From contig NZ_JAIHLQ010000010.1 of NCBI RefSeq assembly GCF_019733355.1, positions 115,788 to 179,787 on the forward strand: a stretch of DNA of 64,000 nt, given 5' to 3'. The DNA is from Pseudomonas baetica. Lineage in GTDB: Bacteria; Pseudomonadota; Gammaproteobacteria; Pseudomonadales; Pseudomonadaceae. How positions within the stretch are numbered: position 1 is the stretch's first letter; every line of letters begins with the position of its first letter. The translations under genes were made by a program, and so were the position numbers. Under the pieces are notes generated by a model. It made no database searches, was not told the origin of the DNA, and saw nothing but the letters and a program-made list of their open reading frames with translations. Shown piece by piece: positions 27,694-37,784 of the stretch.

Positions 27694-27733
27694 AAAAGAC
27701 CCCGCTCAGCCAGACTGAGCGGGGTCTTTTTTT
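27694..27733. terminator. Bidirectional terminator between argB and pyrE
   Basis: GACCCCGCTCAG, CCAGA loop, CTGAGCGGGGTC with an A-run before and T-run after. Serves both convergent genes. Confidence 0.93.
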
Positions 27734-27748
27734 GCCTGCTTTCAGCGA

Positions 27749-28393
27749 TCAGACGCCGAACTGGGCGCGGTACGCTTCCACGGCTGGCAAATGCTGCTTG
27801 AGCTGCGGATCGTCAGCGAGGAACTCCAGCACTTGATTCAACGAAACAATGCTGATCACCGGAATGCCGAAATCGCGCTCCACTTCCTGGATTGCCGACA
27901 ACTCACCGTTGCCACGCTCCTGACGGTTCAGGGCGATCAGCACGCCGGCGGCCTTGGCGCCGTCCTGGGAAGCGATGATCTGCATCACTTCGCGGATCGC
28001 GGTGCCAGCGGTGATCACGTCGTCGATGATCAGCACGTCGCCCGTCAGCGGAGCGCCGACCAGACTGCCGCCTTCGCCGTGGGCCTTGGCTTCTTTGCGG
28101 TTGAAGCACCATGGCAGGTCACGGTCGTGATGCTCGGCCAGTGCGACAGCAGTGGTCGCCGCCAGCGGGATGCCTTTGTAGGCGGGGCCAAACAAAACGC
28201 CGAAGGAAATACCGCTTTCGGCAATGGCTGCGGCATAGAAGCGCCCTAGCTGGGCCAAGGCCGAGCCCGTGTTGAACAGGCCGGCGTTGAAGAAGTAAGG
28301 ACTGGTGCGCCCGGACTTCAGGGTGAACTCACCGAAGCGCAAAACGCCGCGATCGATGGCAAAACGAATGAAATCGCGCTGATACGCTTGCAT
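27749..28393 (-). CDS. pyrE: Orotate phosphoribosyltransferase
   Basis: A 214-residue enzyme of UMP synthesis that joins orotate to PRPP. The PRPP loop is [18 protein letters not shown], and the N-terminal [18 protein letters not shown] and [12 protein letters not shown] are conserved. I chose ATG 28393 ([13 protein letters not shown]); seven more codons upstream are open. Divergent from crc. Confidence 0.97.
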   Translation of the reverse strand: MQAYQRDFIRFAIDRGVLRFGEFTLKSGRTSPYFFNAGLFNTGSALAQLGRFYAAAIAESGISFGVLFGPAYKGIPLAATTAVALAEHHDRDLPWCFNRKEAKAHGEGGSLVGAPLTGDVLIIDDVITAGTAIREVMQIIASQDGAKAAGVLIALNRQERGNGELSAIQEVERDFGIPVISIVSLNQVLEFLADDPQLKQHLPAVEAYRAQFGV

Positions 28394-28475
28394 GAAAAAA
28401 ACCCCAAATACCACGGATTTAGCTAATTAGCTTGACGCCGTGTATCATACACGCACGCGATTTTTGGGGCCATTT

Positions 28476-29255
28476 ATGCGGATCATCAGTGTGAACGTCA
28501 ATGGTATTCAGGCTGCAGTCGAGCGTGGTTTGCTCAGTTGGCTGCAAGCACAGAATGCCGACGTCATCTGCCTGCAGGACACCCGTGCCTCCGCCTTTGA
28601 ACTGGATGACCCAGCCTTCCAACTGGATGGCTACTTCCTTTATGCCTGCGATGCTGAAGTCCCTGCCCAAGGTGGCGTGGCTTTGTATTCGCGGTTGCAA
28701 CCGAAGGCTGTCATCAGCGGTCTCGGTTTCGAGACGGCCGACCGCTACGGGCGCTACCTGCAAGCAGATTTCGACAAAGTCAGTATTGCCACCTTGCTGC
28801 TTCCTTCGGGGATGAACGGCGATGAGGACTTGAACCAGAAGTTCAAGCTCATGGACGACTTCGGCAAGTACCTGGACAAACAGCGGCGCAAACGTCGCGA
28901 GTACATTTATTGTGGCTCGCTGTATGTTGCGCAGCAGAAGCTAGACATCAAGAACTGGCGCGACAGCCAGCAATCCCCGGGCTTCCTGGCGCCAGAACGC
29001 GCCTGGATGGACGAGATTGTCGGCAACATGGGCTATGTCGATGCCCTGCGTGAAGTCAGCCGTGAAGGCGACCAGTACAGCTGGTGGCCGGACAACGAAC
29101 AGGCCGAGATGCTGAATCTGGGATGGCGCTTCGATTACCAGATCCTGACCCCAGGCCTACGGCGCTTTGTGCGCAGTGCACGCCTGCCGCGTCAGCCACG
29201 GTTCTCGCAGCATGCGCCGCTGATCGTCGACTACGATTGGACGCTGACCATCTAA
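28476..29255 (+). CDS. crc: Catabolite repression control protein Crc
   Basis: A 259-residue protein of the exonuclease III fold. It works with Hfq to block translation of catabolic mRNAs (A-rich motifs) and is released by the CrcZ/CrcY small RNAs. Typical N-terminus MRIISVNVNGIQAAVERGLL and C-terminal FSQHAPLIVDYDW. The nuclease residues are altered: QD in VICLQDTRAS, CGSLYVAQQ instead of a GDFN loop, and SQHAP instead of SDHxP, so it should be catalytically dead, as known for Crc. Divergent from pyrE, as in all pseudomonads. Confidence 0.97.
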   Translation: MRIISVNVNGIQAAVERGLLSWLQAQNADVICLQDTRASAFELDDPAFQLDGYFLYACDAEVPAQGGVALYSRLQPKAVISGLGFETADRYGRYLQADFDKVSIATLLLPSGMNGDEDLNQKFKLMDDFGKYLDKQRRKRREYIYCGSLYVAQQKLDIKNWRDSQQSPGFLAPERAWMDEIVGNMGYVDALREVSREGDQYSWWPDNEQAEMLNLGWRFDYQILTPGLRRFVRSARLPRQPRFSQHAPLIVDYDWTLTI

Positions 29256-29272
29256 GCGTCGATTCACAGTTG

Positions 29273-29308
29273 AAAAAATGCCCGTATCGCAAGATACGGG
29301 CATTTTTT
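29273..29308. terminator. Bidirectional terminator between crc and gltS
   Basis: AAAAAATGCCCGTATC, GCAA loop, GATACGGGCATTTTTT. Serves both convergent genes. Confidence 0.95.
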
Positions 29309-29335
29309 ATGTCTCGGATTCAAGCAGTCCGAACC

Positions 29336-30544
29336 TCAGACCACAGCAAAAAACGGCAGGACCAGGTACAACTTGATCACGATGACATTGATGATGTCGA
29401 TGAAGAACGCTCCCACCATGGGCACCACCAAAAACGCTATCTGCGACGGTCCGTAGCGCTGCGTTACCGCCTGCATGTTGGCAATGGCCGTTGGCGTCGC
29501 ACCGAGACCAAAACCGCAATGCCCTGACGCCAGCACGGCCGCATCGTAATTGCTGCCCATCATTCGGAACGTTACGAAAATCGCAAATAGCGCCATGACC
29601 AAGGCCTGCATCGCCAAGATGATGAAGATCGGCAACGCCAGCGCCGCCAGATCCCATAGTTTGAGCGACATCAGGGCAATAGCCAAAAACAGCGACAGGC
29701 TGACATTGCCCAGCACCGAGACCTCACGCTCGAATACCTGATACAGGCCCAGCGCCGAAAGCCCATTGCGCAAAACCACACCCACGAACAGGACACAAAC
29801 AAACGTCGGCAACTCGAACGCTGTCCCCTGCAACCAGCCATTCAACAGATTGCCAGCCAAAAGACTGACCGCGATCAGCGCGAGCGTTTCGATAAATGAA
29901 AACGGCGTAATCGAGCGCTCCTTGTTTGGCTGCTCAAAGCCTTTGGGCAGCCGAGGCGCGTCCTGACTTTTGCAACCGGGCACTTGCACACGCTTGATCA
30001 GCAGACGAGCAACCGGGCCTCCAATCAAACCACCCAGCACCAAGCCAAAGGTCGCAGCGGCAATCGCCAACTCCGAGGCGGAAGCCAGACCGTACTTCTC
30101 ACTGAATACCGTTCCCCACGCGGCGCCAGTACCGTGACCGCCCGCCAGGGTGATGGAACCTGTCAGCAGGCCCATCAGCGGATCGAGTCCGAGCATTGTG
30201 GCCATTGCGATTCCCATGGCGTTCTGCACGACCAGAAGCCCGGCAACCGCGAGTAGAAATATCGCAACGACGCGACCGCCCCTCTTCAGGCTGGCGAAAT
30301 CCGCACTCAGGCCAATGGTGGCGAAAAACGCCAGCATCAAGGGCGTTTGCAGCGAAGTGTCGAAGCGCACTTCAATATCAAGCGTGCGCATTAACAGAAG
30401 CGCCAAGGCAACTACCAGGCCACCGGCTACGGGTTCGGGAATATTGTAGTTGCGCAAAAAACCAACACGAGTAACAAGTCCGCGCCCCAGTAGCAACACT
30501 AAAGAGGCGGCCACGAGCGTTCCATAAAAATCGAGCTGAATCAT
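29336..30544 (-). CDS. gltS: Sodium/glutamate symporter
   Basis: A 402-residue membrane protein with about ten hydrophobic helices. It matches GltS throughout: MIQLDFYGTLVAASLVLLLG, GLLTGSITLAGGHGTGAAWG (the glycine-rich pore loop) and the second repeat LASGHCGFGLGATPTAIANM. Imports glutamate with sodium. It lies between crc and the DUF4870 gene and may be a local addition relative to P. aeruginosa. Upstream gap of 400 bases is AT-rich. Confidence 0.94.
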   Translation of the reverse strand: MIQLDFYGTLVAASLVLLLGRGLVTRVGFLRNYNIPEPVAGGLVVALALLLMRTLDIEVRFDTSLQTPLMLAFFATIGLSADFASLKRGGRVVAIFLLAVAGLLVVQNAMGIAMATMLGLDPLMGLLTGSITLAGGHGTGAAWGTVFSEKYGLASASELAIAAATFGLVLGGLIGGPVARLLIKRVQVPGCKSQDAPRLPKGFEQPNKERSITPFSFIETLALIAVSLLAGNLLNGWLQGTAFELPTFVCVLFVGVVLRNGLSALGLYQVFEREVSVLGNVSLSLFLAIALMSLKLWDLAALALPIFIILAMQALVMALFAIFVTFRMMGSNYDAAVLASGHCGFGLGATPTAIANMQAVTQRYGPSQIAFLVVPMVGAFFIDIINVIVIKLYLVLPFFAVV

Positions 30545-30947
30545 TGGGATTATTCTTGGCTATATATTCAGAGGCGAACTTTTTACCTGGGCACGCCTAT
30601 TGAATCGGCTGATTTTCTCAACACTGATTGCTTTTGATTCAAGGACCTTCGATGGCTTGAATATATCGAAATATTTCTAACGAAATATGACGTGCAGCAA
30701 CTTTAACAATCGGCCAGTCTTATTGCCAAGTACATGAACGACACTGAACCATTGCAGTTGTGACTAAAAGTGTAGAAACGATAGTTATATATAAACCCAC
30801 ACTACCGCTGATCGCAGCCAGATTTTTCCTACACATCAAAGACGTTAATTCAGTTGCAAAAATACAACTGCCCTGACAAGTCAGGGCAGTTGTTTTAACG
30901 CATTGCGAACATCATCGGCCGCTCACACGAGGGGAGCGCATTGATCG
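30545..30947. other. AT-rich intergenic region upstream of gltS
   Basis: About 400 bases without a convincing gene. It is clearly more AT-rich than its flanks at 30600-30860 (for example ATATATCGAAATATTTC). It must contain the gltS promoter. Its end nearest 30948 holds the terminator of the DUF4870 gene. No REP element or repeat is seen. Confidence 0.6.
30866..30891. terminator. Terminator after the DUF4870 gene
   Basis: AACTGCCCTGA (30866-30876), CAAG loop and TCAGGGCAGTT (30881-30891). A T-tract follows on either strand. It lies downstream of the minus-strand gene that ends at 30948. Confidence 0.88.
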
Positions 30948-31316
30948 TTATTTGATCAATCGCCAAGTGAACGGATAGCGGTACGGGAAGCCCTCATTGG
31001 CCTTCACGCCCCCAATGATCGTCAGTACCAGCGCACCAATGGCCAACAAACCAAACAGGAAGAAGCCGATCACCAGCAACATCAGCAACAGGCAGATCGC
31101 CGAGGCAATCGCGACGGTAATCTGGAAATTAAGCGCTTCCTTGCCTTGGGCATCGATGAACGGATCCGTCTCGCGCTTCATCTGCCACAAGATCAGCGGC
31201 CCAATCAGGCTCCCAAACGGAATCCAGAACCCCAGCAAGGCGGACAAGTGACAAAACATTGCCCATTGACGAACCTCCTGGCTTGGCTTGGGCAGCAACT
31301 CTTGCTCATCACTCAT
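30948..31316 (-). CDS. DUF4870 domain membrane protein
   Basis: A 122-residue protein with two or three membrane helices (WAMFCHLSALLGFWIPFGSL and AICLLLMLLVIGFFLFGLLA). The conserved DUF4870 core is LIGPLILWQMKRETDPFIDA followed by QGKEALNFQI. Function unknown. Located between gltS and rph on the minus strand; P. aeruginosa has a homologous small gene next to crc and rph. Confidence 0.88.
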   Translation of the reverse strand: MSDEQELLPKPSQEVRQWAMFCHLSALLGFWIPFGSLIGPLILWQMKRETDPFIDAQGKEALNFQITVAIASAICLLLMLLVIGFFLFGLLAIGALVLTIIGGVKANEGFPYRYPFTWRLIK

Positions 31317-31344
31317 CGCGTTCTCCTTGCGGCTTCGAACCTGC

Positions 31345-32067
31345 TCAGTCGGCCAGTGCAGCCTTTTGCAGTTCGAAGATTTCGTTCATGCCTTTCTTGG
31401 CCAGTTCCAGCATGGCGTTAAGGTCTTCAGGCTGGAACGGCGCGCCTTCAGCCGTACCTTGCACTTCGATGAAGCCACCGGAACTGGTCATCACCACATT
31501 GAGGTCAGTCTCGGCCGCGGAATCTTCAAGATAGTCCAGATCCAGCACTGGCTCGCCCTGATACATGCCCACAGACACAGCGCCGATCATCTGCTTGAGC
31601 GGATCGCCGCCCTTCAGGCCGCCACGCTTCTTGATCACTTTCAGTGCGTCGACCAGCGCAACCATGGCGCCCGTGATGGAAGCAGTACGGGTACCGCCGT
31701 CAGCCTGGATCACGTCGCAGTCGACGTACAGCGTCACGTCGCCCAGCTTGGACATGTCCAGCGCAGCGCGCAGTGAACGGCCGATCAGGCGCTGGATTTC
31801 CAGTGTGCGGCCGCCCTGCTTGCCACGGCTGGCTTCACGCTGATTACGCTCGCCAGTGGCGCGAGGCAGCATGCCGTACTCAGCGGTCAACCAGCCCTGG
31901 CCCTGGCCTTTGAGGAAACGCGGCACGCCATTTTCGACGCTGACGGTGCAGATGACTTTGGTATCACCGAATTCGACCAGTACGGATCCCTCGGCGTGTT
32001 TGGTGTAGTTGCGGGTAATGCGGATCGAGCGGAGCTGATCGGCAGCGCGACCACTTGGACGTTTCAT
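31345..32067 (-). CDS. rph: Ribonuclease PH
   Basis: A 240-residue phosphorolytic 3'-5' exoribonuclease that trims tRNA 3' ends. [20 protein letters not shown] start, [40 protein letters not shown] and [20 protein letters not shown] (phosphate and metal sites) are all intact, and the length is normal. ATG 32067 is the conserved start; the frame is open further upstream. Divergent from the YicC gene. Confidence 0.96.
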   Translation of the reverse strand: MKRPSGRAADQLRSIRITRNYTKHAEGSVLVEFGDTKVICTVSVENGVPRFLKGQGQGWLTAEYGMLPRATGERNQREASRGKQGGRTLEIQRLIGRSLRAALDMSKLGDVTLYVDCDVIQADGGTRTASITGAMVALVDALKVIKKRGGLKGGDPLKQMIGAVSVGMYQGEPVLDLDYLEDSAAETDLNVVMTSSGGFIEVQGTAEGAPFQPEDLNAMLELAKKGMNEIFELQKAALAD

Positions 32068-32337
32068 AGGAGATACCTGTACTGGGGACGGAAAACTGCC
32101 GAGCATTATAGAGCGGTGCACCGCCACTGGGCACGGGTTAAAAAATCGGGCCGACGACCGAAGGCCCTGAAACACGCATTACCGACGGGCTGCAGCCCTT
32201 TGTCACACCGTGTGTTTGGGCGCCTTCGCCGCACTGCGCTACAATCCTGCGCCTTTGCTGCCAGTCGGCTTAAATTCATTGATATCGCGCCTGCGGAGCT
32301 CACGTTCCGCGCCGATCTGCATTGCGAGGTCACCGCC

Positions 32338-33201
32338 ATGGTGCACAGCATGACCGCCTTCGCCCGCGTCGAAAAAGCCGGCGTCCAGGGGACCCTGAGC
32401 TGGGAGTTGCGCTCGGTCAACAGCCGCTATCTGGAACCGCACCTGCGTTTGCCTGAGTCCTTTCGCGACCTCGAAGGCGCCGTGCGTGAGGCGCTGCGTC
32501 AAGGCCTGTCGCGGGGCAAACTGGAATGCACTCTGCGCTTCACCGAAGAAAGCACCGGCAAACCGCTGCAAGTCGATCGCGAACGCGCCGCGCAACTGGT
32601 CGCCGCCGCCGAAACCGTGGCGGGCCTGATCAAGAACCCTGCCGCACTGAACCCTTTGGAAGTGCTGGCCTGGCCTGGCGTTCTGGTTGCTGACGCGACG
32701 GATCCGCAAGCCCTGAATGCCGACGCGCTGGCGCTGTTCAATCAAGGCTTGAAAGAGCTCAAGGCCGGCCGCGAGCGTGAAGGCGCGGAACTGGCGCGAC
32801 TGATCAACGAGCGCCTGACGTCCATCGAAGAGGACGTCGTGACCCTGCGCGAACTCGTGCCGCAGATGCTTGCCACCCAGCGCCAGAAGGTCCTTGATCG
32901 CTTCAGCGACATGAAAGCCGAGATGGATCCGCAGCGTCTCGAACAGGAAATGGTCATGCTCGCGCAAAAAAGCGACGTGGCCGAAGAACTGGATCGCCTG
33001 AGCACTCACATCATCGAAGTTCGCCGGGTCCTCAAGTCCGGCGGGGCGGCCGGGCGTCGCCTGGACTTCCTGATGCAGGAACTCAACCGCGAAGCCAACA
33101 CACTGGGCTCCAAGGCCTTCGACCCGCGCAGCACCCAAGCCGCCGTCAACCTCAAGGTGTTGATCGAGCAGATGCGCGAACAAGTGCAGAATATTGAGTA
33201 A
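32338..33201 (+). CDS. YicC/YloC family endoribonuclease
   Basis: A 287-residue protein. MVHSMTAFARVEKAGVQGTL is the classic YicC start, and RRLDFLMQELNREANTLGSK is the C-terminal signature (DUF1732). YicC acts as an RNase in E. coli, affecting small-RNA turnover. The gene is 12 bases before gmk, an arrangement found widely. ATG 32338 is chosen; 114 upstream codons are open but have no family match. Confidence 0.92.
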   Translation: MVHSMTAFARVEKAGVQGTLSWELRSVNSRYLEPHLRLPESFRDLEGAVREALRQGLSRGKLECTLRFTEESTGKPLQVDRERAAQLVAAAETVAGLIKNPAALNPLEVLAWPGVLVADATDPQALNADALALFNQGLKELKAGREREGAELARLINERLTSIEEDVVTLRELVPQMLATQRQKVLDRFSDMKAEMDPQRLEQEMVMLAQKSDVAEELDRLSTHIIEVRRVLKSGGAAGRRLDFLMQELNREANTLGSKAFDPRSTQAAVNLKVLIEQMREQVQNIE

Positions 33202-33834
<633 letters not shown>

Positions 33835-33901
33835 ACAGCACTTCCCAAAACCGCTGCAAGCGCTTTACATTGGCACTTGCAGCGCGTTGAAGGGCTTGGT
33901 C

Positions 33902-33938
33902 AAAAAATCAGCGCTTCCCTAAACGCTGGTGATTTTTT
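33902..33938 (+). terminator. Terminator after gmk
   Basis: AAAAAATCAGCG pairs with CGCTGGTGATTTTTT, giving a hairpin that ends in a T-run. There is a G/T bulge in the stem, so strength may be moderate. Confidence 0.7.
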
Positions 33939-34001
33939 AAACTGTTCAGTCCGCTCGCCCAACCGGGCAGCGCGCATATTGCATTCGCTCCGAGGAATAC
34001 C

Positions 34002-34265
34002 ATGGCCCGCGTAACCGTTGAAGACTGCCTAGAACACGTGGAAAACCGCTTTGAGCTGGTCATGCTCTCTACCAAGCGTGCCCGTCAACTGGCCACCGGC
34101 GGCAAAGAGCCCCTGGTCCAGTGGGAAAACGACAAGCCTACCGTTGTAGCCCTGCGTGAAATCGCTGAAGGCCTGATGAGCTACGAGTTCATCGCCAACG
34201 CTGAAATCGTTGAAGACGAACCGCTGTTCGCAGCGTTCGAGGACGAGTCCAACGAGGCCGTCTAA
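34002..34265 (+). CDS. rpoZ: DNA-directed RNA polymerase omega subunit
   Basis: An 87-residue protein: [40 protein letters not shown] and [14 protein letters not shown] are the omega signature. It helps assemble RNA polymerase and takes part in the ppGpp binding site, in keeping with spoT as its neighbour. Confidence 0.98.
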   Translation: MARVTVEDCLEHVENRFELVMLSTKRARQLATGGKEPLVQWENDKPTVVALREIAEGLMSYEFIANAEIVEDEPLFAAFEDESNEAV

Positions 34266-34322
34266 GCCTATGCCTGGTCGACGTAGCACGGCGCGGGGTC
34301 ACAGCTTACGGCAGGAGTCATC

Positions 34323-36428
34323 ATGCCGAGCATAGACGCCCTCGCCGATCGCTTATCGACCTACCTCGGCAACGACCAGGTCAACCTGGTCCGCCGAGCG
34401 TATTTCTACGCCGAACAAGCCCATGACGGCCAGCGCCGTCGCAGCGGCGAGGCGTACGTCACGCATCCTCTTGCGGTGGCGAACATTCTTGCCGACATGC
34501 ACATGGACCATCAGAGTTTGATGGCCGCGATGCTGCATGACGTGATCGAAGACACCGGTATCGCTAAAGAAGCGCTGCAAGCGCAGTTCGGTGAAACCGT
34601 GGCCGAGCTGGTCGACGGGGTCAGCAAACTGACCCAGATGAACTTCGAGACCAAGGCCGAAGCCCAAGCGGAAAACTTCCAGAAAATGGCCATGGCCATG
34701 GCGCGCGACATTCGCGTGATCCTGGTCAAACTCGCCGATCGCCTGCACAACATGCGCACGCTGGAAGTGCTGTCCGGCGAAAAACGCCGGCGCATCGCCA
34801 AGGAAACCCTGGAAATCTACGCGCCCATCGCCAACCGGCTGGGCATGCATGCGATCCGCATCGAATTCGAAGACCTTGGCTTCAAAGCCATGCACCCGAT
34901 GCGTTCCGCGCGGATCTACCAGGCAGTCAAACGCGCCCGGGGCAACCGCAAGGAAATCGTCAACAAGATCGAAGAGTCCCTTGGTCATTGCCTCGCTATC
35001 GATGGCATCCAGGGCGAAGTCAGCGGTCGCCAGAAACACCTCTACGGCATCTACAAGAAAATGCGCGGCAAGCGTCGGGCCTTCAACGAAATCATGGACG
35101 TCTATGCGTTCCGGATCATCGTCGACAAGGTCGATACCTGCTACCGCGTGCTAGGCGCTGTACATAATTTGTACAAACCGTTGCCAGGGCGCTTCAAGGA
35201 TTACATCGCGATCCCCAAGGCCAATGGCTACCAATCGCTGCACACCACACTGTTCGGCATGCACGGCGTACCGATCGAGATTCAGATCCGCACCCGCGAA
35301 ATGGAAGAGATGGCCAACAACGGCATCGCTGCCCATTGGCTGTACAAATCCAGCGGTGACGAACAACCGAAAGGCACTCACGCCCGCGCCCGTCAATGGG
35401 TCAAAGGCGTGCTGGAAATGCAGCAGCGTGCCGGTAACTCGCTGGAATTCATCGAGAGCGTGAAGATCGACCTGTTCCCGGACGAGGTCTACGTGTTCAC
35501 GCCAAAAGGCCGGATCATGGAGCTGCCCAAAGGCTCCACGGCGGTCGACTTCGCTTACGCAGTGCACACCGACGTCGGCAACAGCTGCATCGCTTGCCGG
35601 ATCAACCGCCGTCTCGCACCGCTGTCCGAACCGCTGCAAAGCGGCTCCACGGTCGAGATCGTCAGCGCTCCCGGCGCGCGTCCAAACCCGGCGTGGCTCA
35701 ACTTCGTGGTCACCGGCAAGGCGCGCACGCACATTCGTCACGCGTTGAAACTGCAACGCCGCTCCGAATCCATCAGTCTCGGCGAACGCCTGCTGAACAA
35801 AGTCCTCAACGGTTTCGACAGTTCGCTGGAGAAGATCCCGGCCGAACGCGTCAAGGCGATGCTCACCGAGTACCGCCTCGAACTGATCGAAGACCTGCTT
35901 GAAGACATTGGCCTGGGCAACCGCATGGCCTATGTGGTCGCCCGCCGCCTGCTCGGCGAAGGCGAACAACTACCGAGCCCGGAAGGCCCGCTGGCGATTC
36001 GCGGCACCGAAGGCCTGGTACTCAGCTACGCCAAATGCTGCACGCCGATCCCGGGCGACCCGATTGTCGGGCACCTGTCGGCGGGCAAAGGCATGGTCGT
36101 GCACCTGGACAACTGCCGCAACATCAGCGAAATCAGGCACAACCCGGAAAAATGCATCCAGCTCTCGTGGGCCAAGGATGTCACCGGCGAATTCAACGTC
36201 GAACTGCGCGTCGAGCTGGAACACCAGCGCGGCCTGATCGCCCTGCTCGCCAGCAGCGTCAACGCGGCCGACGGCAATATCGAGAAAATCAGCATGGACG
36301 AACGCGATGGTCGCATCAGCGTCGTCCAGTTGGTGGTCAGCGTCCACGACCGTGTGCACCTGGCCCGCGTGATCAAGAAACTGCGCGCCTTGACCGGGGT
36401 GATCCGCATCACCCGCATGCGTGCATAA
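34323..36428 (+). CDS. spoT: Bifunctional (p)ppGpp synthetase/hydrolase SpoT
   Basis: A 701-residue stringent-response enzyme. HD hydrolase domain (residues 45-150): AMLHDVIEDTGI and VKLADRLHNMRTLE intact. Synthetase domain (240-350): FKDYIAIPKANGYQSLHTTL and IEIQIRTREMEEMANNGIAA. TGS (about 385-450): VFTPKGRIMELPKGSTAVDF. The C-terminal ACT ends with IKKLRALTGVIRITRMR. It is a hydrolase-proficient SpoT, not a hydrolase-dead RelA. Directly downstream of rpoZ and followed by ridA. Confidence 0.97.
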   Translation: MPSIDALADRLSTYLGNDQVNLVRRAYFYAEQAHDGQRRRSGEAYVTHPLAVANILADMHMDHQSLMAAMLHDVIEDTGIAKEALQAQFGETVAELVDGVSKLTQMNFETKAEAQAENFQKMAMAMARDIRVILVKLADRLHNMRTLEVLSGEKRRRIAKETLEIYAPIANRLGMHAIRIEFEDLGFKAMHPMRSARIYQAVKRARGNRKEIVNKIEESLGHCLAIDGIQGEVSGRQKHLYGIYKKMRGKRRAFNEIMDVYAFRIIVDKVDTCYRVLGAVHNLYKPLPGRFKDYIAIPKANGYQSLHTTLFGMHGVPIEIQIRTREMEEMANNGIAAHWLYKSSGDEQPKGTHARARQWVKGVLEMQQRAGNSLEFIESVKIDLFPDEVYVFTPKGRIMELPKGSTAVDFAYAVHTDVGNSCIACRINRRLAPLSEPLQSGSTVEIVSAPGARPNPAWLNFVVTGKARTHIRHALKLQRRSESISLGERLLNKVLNGFDSSLEKIPAERVKAMLTEYRLELIEDLLEDIGLGNRMAYVVARRLLGEGEQLPSPEGPLAIRGTEGLVLSYAKCCTPIPGDPIVGHLSAGKGMVVHLDNCRNISEIRHNPEKCIQLSWAKDVTGEFNVELRVELEHQRGLIALLASSVNAADGNIEKISMDERDGRISVVQLVVSVHDRVHLARVIKKLRALTGVIRITRMRA

Positions 36429-36452
36429 CTCAACCATTACAAGGAGTCATAC

Positions 36453-36833
36453 ATGACCAAGACTGTTATCACCAGCGACAAGGCCCCGGCCGCCATCGGC
36501 ACTTACTCCCAGGCGATCAAGGCTGGCAACACGGTCTACATGTCGGGCCAGATTCCTCTGGACCCAAAAACCATGGAACTGGTTGAAGGCTTCGAAGCCC
36601 AGACCGTTCAGGTGTTCGAGAACCTCAAAGCCGTTGCCGAAGCCGCCGGCGGTACGTTCAAGGACATCGTCAAACTGAACATCTTCCTCACCGACCTGAG
36701 CCACTTCGCCAAGGTCAACGAGATCATGGGCAAGTACTTCGACCAGCCATACCCGGCCCGCGCCGCCATCGGCGTTGCTGCCCTGCCGAAAGGCTCGCAG
36801 GTTGAAATGGATGCCATTCTGGTCATCGAGTGA
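36453..36833 (+). CDS. ridA: RidA, 2-iminobutanoate/2-iminopropanoate deaminase
   Basis: A 126-residue archetypal Rid[34 protein letters not shown] and the conserved arginine in [20 protein letters not shown]. It deaminates the reactive enamine released by serine/threonine dehydratases. It is 24 bases after spoT, as in other gammaproteobacteria. This is the canonical copy; the RidA-like gene in the dad operon is a second paralogue. Confidence 0.96.
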   Translation: MTKTVITSDKAPAAIGTYSQAIKAGNTVYMSGQIPLDPKTMELVEGFEAQTVQVFENLKAVAEAAGGTFKDIVKLNIFLTDLSHFAKVNEIMGKYFDQPYPARAAIGVAALPKGSQVEMDAILVIE

Positions 36834-36840
36834 TGCGCAT

Positions 36841-36864
36841 GGCGCGGCCTTCATACGCCGCGCC
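36841..36864. terminator. GC-rich hairpin after ridA
   Basis: GGCGCGGC, CTTCATAC loop, GCCGCGCC. No T-run follows, so it may act as an RNA stabiliser or weak terminator between ridA and the lipoprotein gene. Confidence 0.5.
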
Positions 36865-36902
36865 GACTGCCCAGCAAGAAAAGGTTTTGAAAGGATTCCA
36901 CC

Positions 36903-37643
36903 ATGCGCAAAGCGCTAGCTCTCCCGTTGCTCGCCATTTTCCTCGGCGGCTGCGCCAGCAACCCTGCCGACCGTGACATCAGCGGCACCTGGATCAACCA
37001 GGTGGCGATCGATGCCGCAGCCAAGGGCGCCCCCCTGCGCGAGGCGCTTCAGGCTTACGGCCCGAACCTGGAGTGGGACGTCAACACCAAGGCCGGTCAG
37101 GCCCGCTACACCAACGGTTTTGAGAATGTCGAAGGACGGCTGCTGGGCGAACAGTCCGGCGCCTGGAAAGTCGACTTCTATGGCAGCTCCGCCAGCGAGC
37201 TGAAGCGCGACGGCAGCCAACTGGAACAGGCCGCGAGCGAAAACGAACCGGAACAGGTTTTCGACCGTGCACAGATTCCCGTGCCGGAAGGCGCGCCGAT
37301 CGGTGCCAGCTTCGAACGCGCGCTGTATTCCGCCTACATGGGCGGCAACTGGACAATCGTCAGTGGCCAGGGCGAAGGCAGCACGGTGCAATTCCAGGCT
37401 GACGGTCAGGTCTCGGGCCTGCCTGGCGCCGACCGCTACGCCTTGTGCCTGGCAGGTGACTGCGCGTCGATGAGCAGCACCAATGACAACATGTGGCTGC
37501 AGCTCAACGGTCAGGGCAATGCCTATATCTTTGCGCGCAAGGGCAAGGAACTGGAGATCTTCCAGGCGGTGAACACGGCACTGGCGGATGAAATGCCGCA
37601 GTACACGCCGGGCGAGCGCAAGTGGTTGCTCGAGAAGCAGTAA
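36903..37643 (+). CDS. Putative lipoprotein, uncharacterised
   Basis: A 246-residue protein with a lipoprotein signal (LLAIFLGGCASN; Cys at about 17). The mature part has WINQVAIDAAAKGAPLREAL and a paired Cys segment YALCLAGDCASMSSTNDNMW, then LQLNGQGNAYIFARKGKELE, which looks like a compact beta-domain. P. aeruginosa has a comparable uncharacterised gene after ridA. I do not recognise a function. Shine-Dalgarno GAAAGGA upstream. A REP doublet follows. Confidence 0.8.
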   Translation: MRKALALPLLAIFLGGCASNPADRDISGTWINQVAIDAAAKGAPLREALQAYGPNLEWDVNTKAGQARYTNGFENVEGRLLGEQSGAWKVDFYGSSASELKRDGSQLEQAASENEPEQVFDRAQIPVPEGAPIGASFERALYSAYMGGNWTIVSGQGEGSTVQFQADGQVSGLPGADRYALCLAGDCASMSSTNDNMWLQLNGQGNAYIFARKGKELEIFQAVNTALADEMPQYTPGERKWLLEKQ

Positions 37644-37670
37644 GCACGCGCTGAGAACAGCACATAAACC

Positions 37671-37760
37671 TGCGGGAGCGGGCTTGCTCGCGAAAGCGGT
37701 GGATCAGTCGACATTAAAGTTGCCTGACACTCCCTCTTCGCGAGCAAGCCCGCTCCCACA
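37671..37760. repeat. REP doublet (inverted pair)
   Basis: TGCGGGAGCGGGCTTGCTCG and the inverse CTTCGCGAGCAAGCCCGCTC, about 45 bases apart, between convergent genes. Confidence 0.92.
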
Positions 37761-37784
37761 GTTGTTTTCAGGGGTGCCTGGGAG

